Shown one piece after another: positions 7,946 through 9,773 of a stretch of DNA of 9,773 nt. How positions within the stretch are numbered: position 1 is the stretch's first letter; each line of letters starts with the position of its first letter. The stretch is taken from positions 1 to 9,773 of the forward strand of contig NZ_DBDF01000019.1 of the NCBI RefSeq assembly GCF_002293435.1, in the 5' to 3' direction. The DNA is from Bacteroides sp. UBA939 (GTDB taxonomy: Bacteria; Bacteroidota; Bacteroidia; Bacteroidales; Bacteroidaceae). Under the pieces are notes generated by a model. That model did no database searches, was not told the DNA's origin, and saw nothing but the letters and a program-made list of their open reading frames with translations. Both the position numbers and the translations under genes were made by a program.

Positions 7946-7967
7946 TCCCGTTACCTAATAAGTAACG
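7946..7967 (-). repeat. Right inverted repeat (recombination site) of the promoter switch
   Basis: The exact reverse complement of 7651-7672, with core GTTAC-CTAATAA-GTAAC at 7950-7966. It lies about 10 bases downstream of the predicted start of the embedded promoter and 52 bp from the recombinase stop codon. A transcript from that promoter could fold this arm into a 6-bp stem followed by GGTTTTATTTT, a weak terminator-like arrangement. Confidence 0.9.
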
Positions 7968-8019
7968 TGGTTTTATTTTGTTGTGAATCAAGTAGTTACA
8001 TATATTCCCCGCACATTTC

Positions 8020-8937
8020 CTATCCTTTTCTCGACATTATAAATGCAATAATGGCTTGGTTCATCCGGTTTATTTCAGCCTCCTTAAAAGGCTGGAAATA
8101 AGTTTCTGTCACCTTCACGGAAGAATGCCCCATCGCATCACATATCAGATTCGAATTATAATTTTGCCGCAATGCCGTAGTTGCCCATGTGTGACGGGCT
8201 GTGTAAGTAGTCAGCCGTTCCCTAATGTTCAAGAAACGAGCCAACCGTATCAAATGGTAATTCTCAAGGCGTAGCATACGGGCATATTGCCGGTACTCGT
8301 CCCCCTTCGGATTCGTTATAATAGGGAGAAGGTAAGGTGAGTCGGAGGATTCATCCCTGTACTTTTCAATAATCGCCATTGCTTCGGGGGATGCTGCAAC
8401 AGTTATTTTACGCCCGGTCTTATGCCTATGGTACGTAATAACATCCCCTTCCAAATCGCGCTTGCGCAAAAAGGCCAGGTCTACAAAAGACATCCCGCGA
8501 AGCAAAAACAGCAGGACAAAGATATCGCGGCTAAAAGAAAGCCTCTGAGGCAATTCCTTTTCGCTTTTCATCAGCCGGGATATCACTTCCGGCGAAACAG
8601 CTCTCTTCACCCGGTTGTCGACCCCCGTATGTACATTACTGAAAAGGCGCGGAGTATATGTGGCAACCCCAGCCTCCACCGCCTGATTGTAGATAGACCT
8701 CAACATGCGCATATAAGTAGAAACCGTATTCCACTTCACCTGTTCAGTCAATAGTTTCTGTTCAAACCGACTCAGCCACTCCGGAGTCAACTGTTTAAAA
8801 CTCATCTCGGTTCCATTCATGAATTTTCGAATCCTGTTCAATGTACTTCTGTACACATGAGCTGTTCCGTCGCGCTGCTCTTTTTCTAATTCGGCAATTA
8901 GTTCTTCGATGAACCCTGTCAAAAATACCTCTTTCAT
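8020..8937 (-). CDS. Tyrosine site-specific recombinase (DNA invertase candidate)
   Basis: A 305-aa phage-integrase-family recombinase. Residues 1-105 form the helical core-binding domain (SAM-like, 'VYRSTLNRIRKF', 'VSTYMRMLRSIYNQAVEAG'). The catalytic domain follows, with Arg147 (LLRGMSFVDLAFL), Lys173 (HKTGRK), Arg248 (TYTARHTWAT), His271 (MGHSS) and nucleophile Tyr280 (TETYFQ). The usual first His of the HxxR box is Tyr245, which I recall as common in the Bacteroidales invertase branch and not a sign of inactivity. Length and ends look complete. It lies directly beside the inverted repeats, with 52 bp between its stop and the right repeat. The expected reaction is strand exchange at the two repeats through a 3'-phosphotyrosine link, flipping the promoter. 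Being outside the segment and on its own predicted promoter, it should stay expressed in either state. Confidence 0.93.
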   Translation of the reverse strand: MKEVFLTGFIEELIAELEKEQRDGTAHVYRSTLNRIRKFMNGTEMSFKQLTPEWLSRFEQKLLTEQVKWNTVSTYMRMLRSIYNQAVEAGVATYTPRLFSNVHTGVDNRVKRAVSPEVISRLMKSEKELPQRLSFSRDIFVLLFLLRGMSFVDLAFLRKRDLEGDVITYHRHKTGRKITVAASPEAMAIIEKYRDESSDSPYLLPIITNPKGDEYRQYARMLRLENYHLIRLARFLNIRERLTTYTARHTWATTALRQNYNSNLICDAMGHSSVKVTETYFQPFKEAEINRMNQAIIAFIMSRKG

Positions 8938-9021
8938 TTCAATACTAATTAAATTACATATTTATTAATCAATACATTTATTAGCCCATTATATATGCCT
9001 ACATATATATGAACATAATTG

Positions 9022-9053
9022 CAAATGTATAGCCATAACAAATCATTTGCAAG
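9022..9053 (-). promoter_or_regulatory. Probable promoter of the recombinase gene
   Basis: Reading leftward, CTTG (9053-9050, three of four matches to TTTG) is followed after 20 bp by TACATTTG (9029-9022, exact TAnnTTTG). Transcription would begin near 9015, leaving a leader of about 75-80 bases before the recombinase ATG at 8937. The -7 box is perfect and the -33 box is imperfect. Confidence 0.5.
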
Positions 9054-9643
9054 ATTATCCATTCAATTTAGATAATTTCGCTTTAATTAAGAAGTTCTAT
9101 TTATCATTAAATAGATTAACTAACGCCTTTTTTCCCCTAAATACAAATCCTGGTTATCAGTATGCTGCCGGTATCTATCCAAGAGATCGCTTCTCTTTTT
9201 CAATGAGCATACTATCTTGTAGTTTCGCATCTTCCATTAGGTGGGGCTTTCGACTCTATTTCAAGAATTGTCGCCGCATCTTCAATGCATTCTTTCTTTA
9301 GTCGTGCAGAACAATCATCGTGCTTTTTTTTTCATTAACATAATAAATCTGTTTAATGTGAATAAAAAGGTGAATATCCTGCGACACCCTATATTGTTTT
9401 GCGTATAAATATAAGCTAATAAAAGCAAAGCGAGGTAACAATAAGAGAAAATAATATCAGAAATTGCTATTTTATTTTAAAAACAAAAGAAAAAAGCTAT
9501 CTGAGACAGTGCTCTATTCATAATTTTCCCAAAAAGGCTTCGCATATATGCAATAAGTAATGATTTAAAATTAGTCTTATAAAGGATAATTTAGCGTGGC
9601 GGAGCTTCACTATTTGGAATTATAACCTTCATTATTCACAGTA

Positions 9644-9686
9644 GGAGTTAAAGGGGTTATCACTTTGTTAGGAGTTAAGGAGTTAA
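9644..9686 (+). repeat. GGAGTTAA short direct repeats
   Basis: GGAGTTAA occurs at 9644-9651, 9671-9678 and 9679-9686, the last two in direct tandem; the first two copies are preceded by TTA or GTA. This is simple low-complexity repetition in a non-coding region. No function is implied by the sequence. Confidence 0.55.
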
Positions 9687-9694
9687 AATCTCAT

Positions 9695-9760
9695 GTTTAC
9701 ACCGCATATAGATGGAGTTTACACCGCATATAGATGGTATTTACACCATCTATATGCGGT
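9695..9760. repeat. Tandem 22-bp repeat with an inverted third copy
   Basis: GTTTACACCGCATATAGATGG appears at 9695-9715 and again at 9717-9737, giving a 22-bp period. The second copy is followed by its own inversion: 9723-9738 and 9745-9760 pair perfectly over 16 bp around a 6-nt loop. The third unit keeps the leading TTTACA (9740-9745) but carries its 14-bp core (CCGCATATAGATGG) reversed. The cluster could be an intergenic palindromic repeat, a protein-binding array, or part of a strong terminator hairpin. The window ends 13 bases later, so its full extent is unknown. Confidence 0.75.
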
Positions 9761-9773
9761 TCTTGGACGGGAT

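Larger units (their letters stand above)
7651..7967. promoter_or_regulatory. Invertible promoter segment (phase-variation switch), sequenced in OFF orientation
   Basis: A 317-bp element between the recombinase 3' end and the pilin 5' end, bounded by perfect 22-bp inverted repeats. It contains no gene. Its only consensus Bacteroides promoter lies near the right end and points right, toward the recombinase 3' end. Flipping maps position x to 15618-x, which puts the -7 box at 7688-7695 and the -33 box at 7715-7718 on the minus strand. Transcription would then start near 7680, about 110-115 bases before the pilin ATG. I find no good leftward promoter between the pilin start and the right repeat in the present orientation, so the pilus cluster is predicted silent in this molecule. 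The neighbouring tyrosine recombinase is the obvious candidate enzyme, though global invertases encoded elsewhere could also act. Confidence 0.88.
8938..9773. other. AT-rich region without a convincing gene
   Basis: No reading frame here looks like a typical protein. The plus-strand frame at 9047-9301 (84 codons, TTG start) is Phe- and Ser-rich with no recognisable domain. On the minus strand three short overlapping frames occur between about 9120 and 9345, including 36 codons at 9120-9230 (beginning MRNYKIVCSLKKRSDLLDRY) and 20 codons at 9175-9237. These could be remnants of a decayed gene, but I recognise none. The stretch also holds the recombinase promoter candidate, a nine-T run at 9324-9332, a GCATATATGC palindrome near 9541-9550, and the repeats listed separately. 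I see no tRNA or rRNA. Confidence 0.6.

Noticed and set aside
9047..9301. Plus-strand 84-codon open frame with a TTG start
   Set aside because: Composition is Phe/Ser-rich with no domain, it has a weak start, and it lies opposite the recombinase promoter region; probably chance in AT-rich DNA.

Overview
The window looks like a piece of a Bacteroidales chromosome, most likely Bacteroides. It carries a type V (FimA/Mfa1-class) pilin gene with a lipobox and an Arg processing site, a FimB/Mfa2-type anchor, and a DUF3575 protein. The best promoter-like sequence fits the Bacteroides consensus (TTTG, 19-21 bp, TAnnTTTG), and the tyrosine recombinase is of the type that flips promoters in this group. 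No organism name can be read from the sequence itself.

Layout, right to left because all five large envelope genes and the recombinase are on the minus strand. (1) 8938-9773 is AT-rich with no convincing gene. It holds a likely recombinase promoter near 9022-9053, GGAGTTAA repeats, and a compact tandem/inverted repeat cluster at the right edge. (2) 8020-8937 encodes a 305-aa tyrosine recombinase with a complete catalytic set. (3) 7651-7967 is a DNA segment bounded by perfect 22-bp inverted repeats, each containing GTTAC-N7-GTAAC. The only good promoter in it (7900-7930) points right, away from the pilus genes, so the sequenced molecule appears to be in the OFF state. (4) 102-7567 is a five-gene cluster read leftward: major pilin (6176-7567), FimB/Mfa2-like anchor (5085-6023), DUF3575 putative barrel (4461-5057), a TPR-PD40-OmpA protein (2587-4434), and a large secreted beta-propeller/Calx-beta-like protein (102-2564). 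The last four genes are separated by only 22-27 bp. The pilin is separated from the anchor by 152 bp containing a long imperfect inverted repeat. (5) 1-101 is the left intergenic edge, with short phased and tandem repeats.

Proposed working: the adjacent recombinase flips the promoter segment. In the ON orientation the promoter would lie about 110 bp upstream of the pilin start and drive the whole cluster. Pilin and anchor are lipoproteins that would build the surface fibre. The barrel, the peptidoglycan-binding OmpA protein and the propeller protein could form an envelope-spanning accessory complex expressed with it. The hairpin between pilin and anchor could set a high pilin-to-accessory ratio. 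The switch and gene families are well supported by sequence; the joint function of the three accessory genes is inference.
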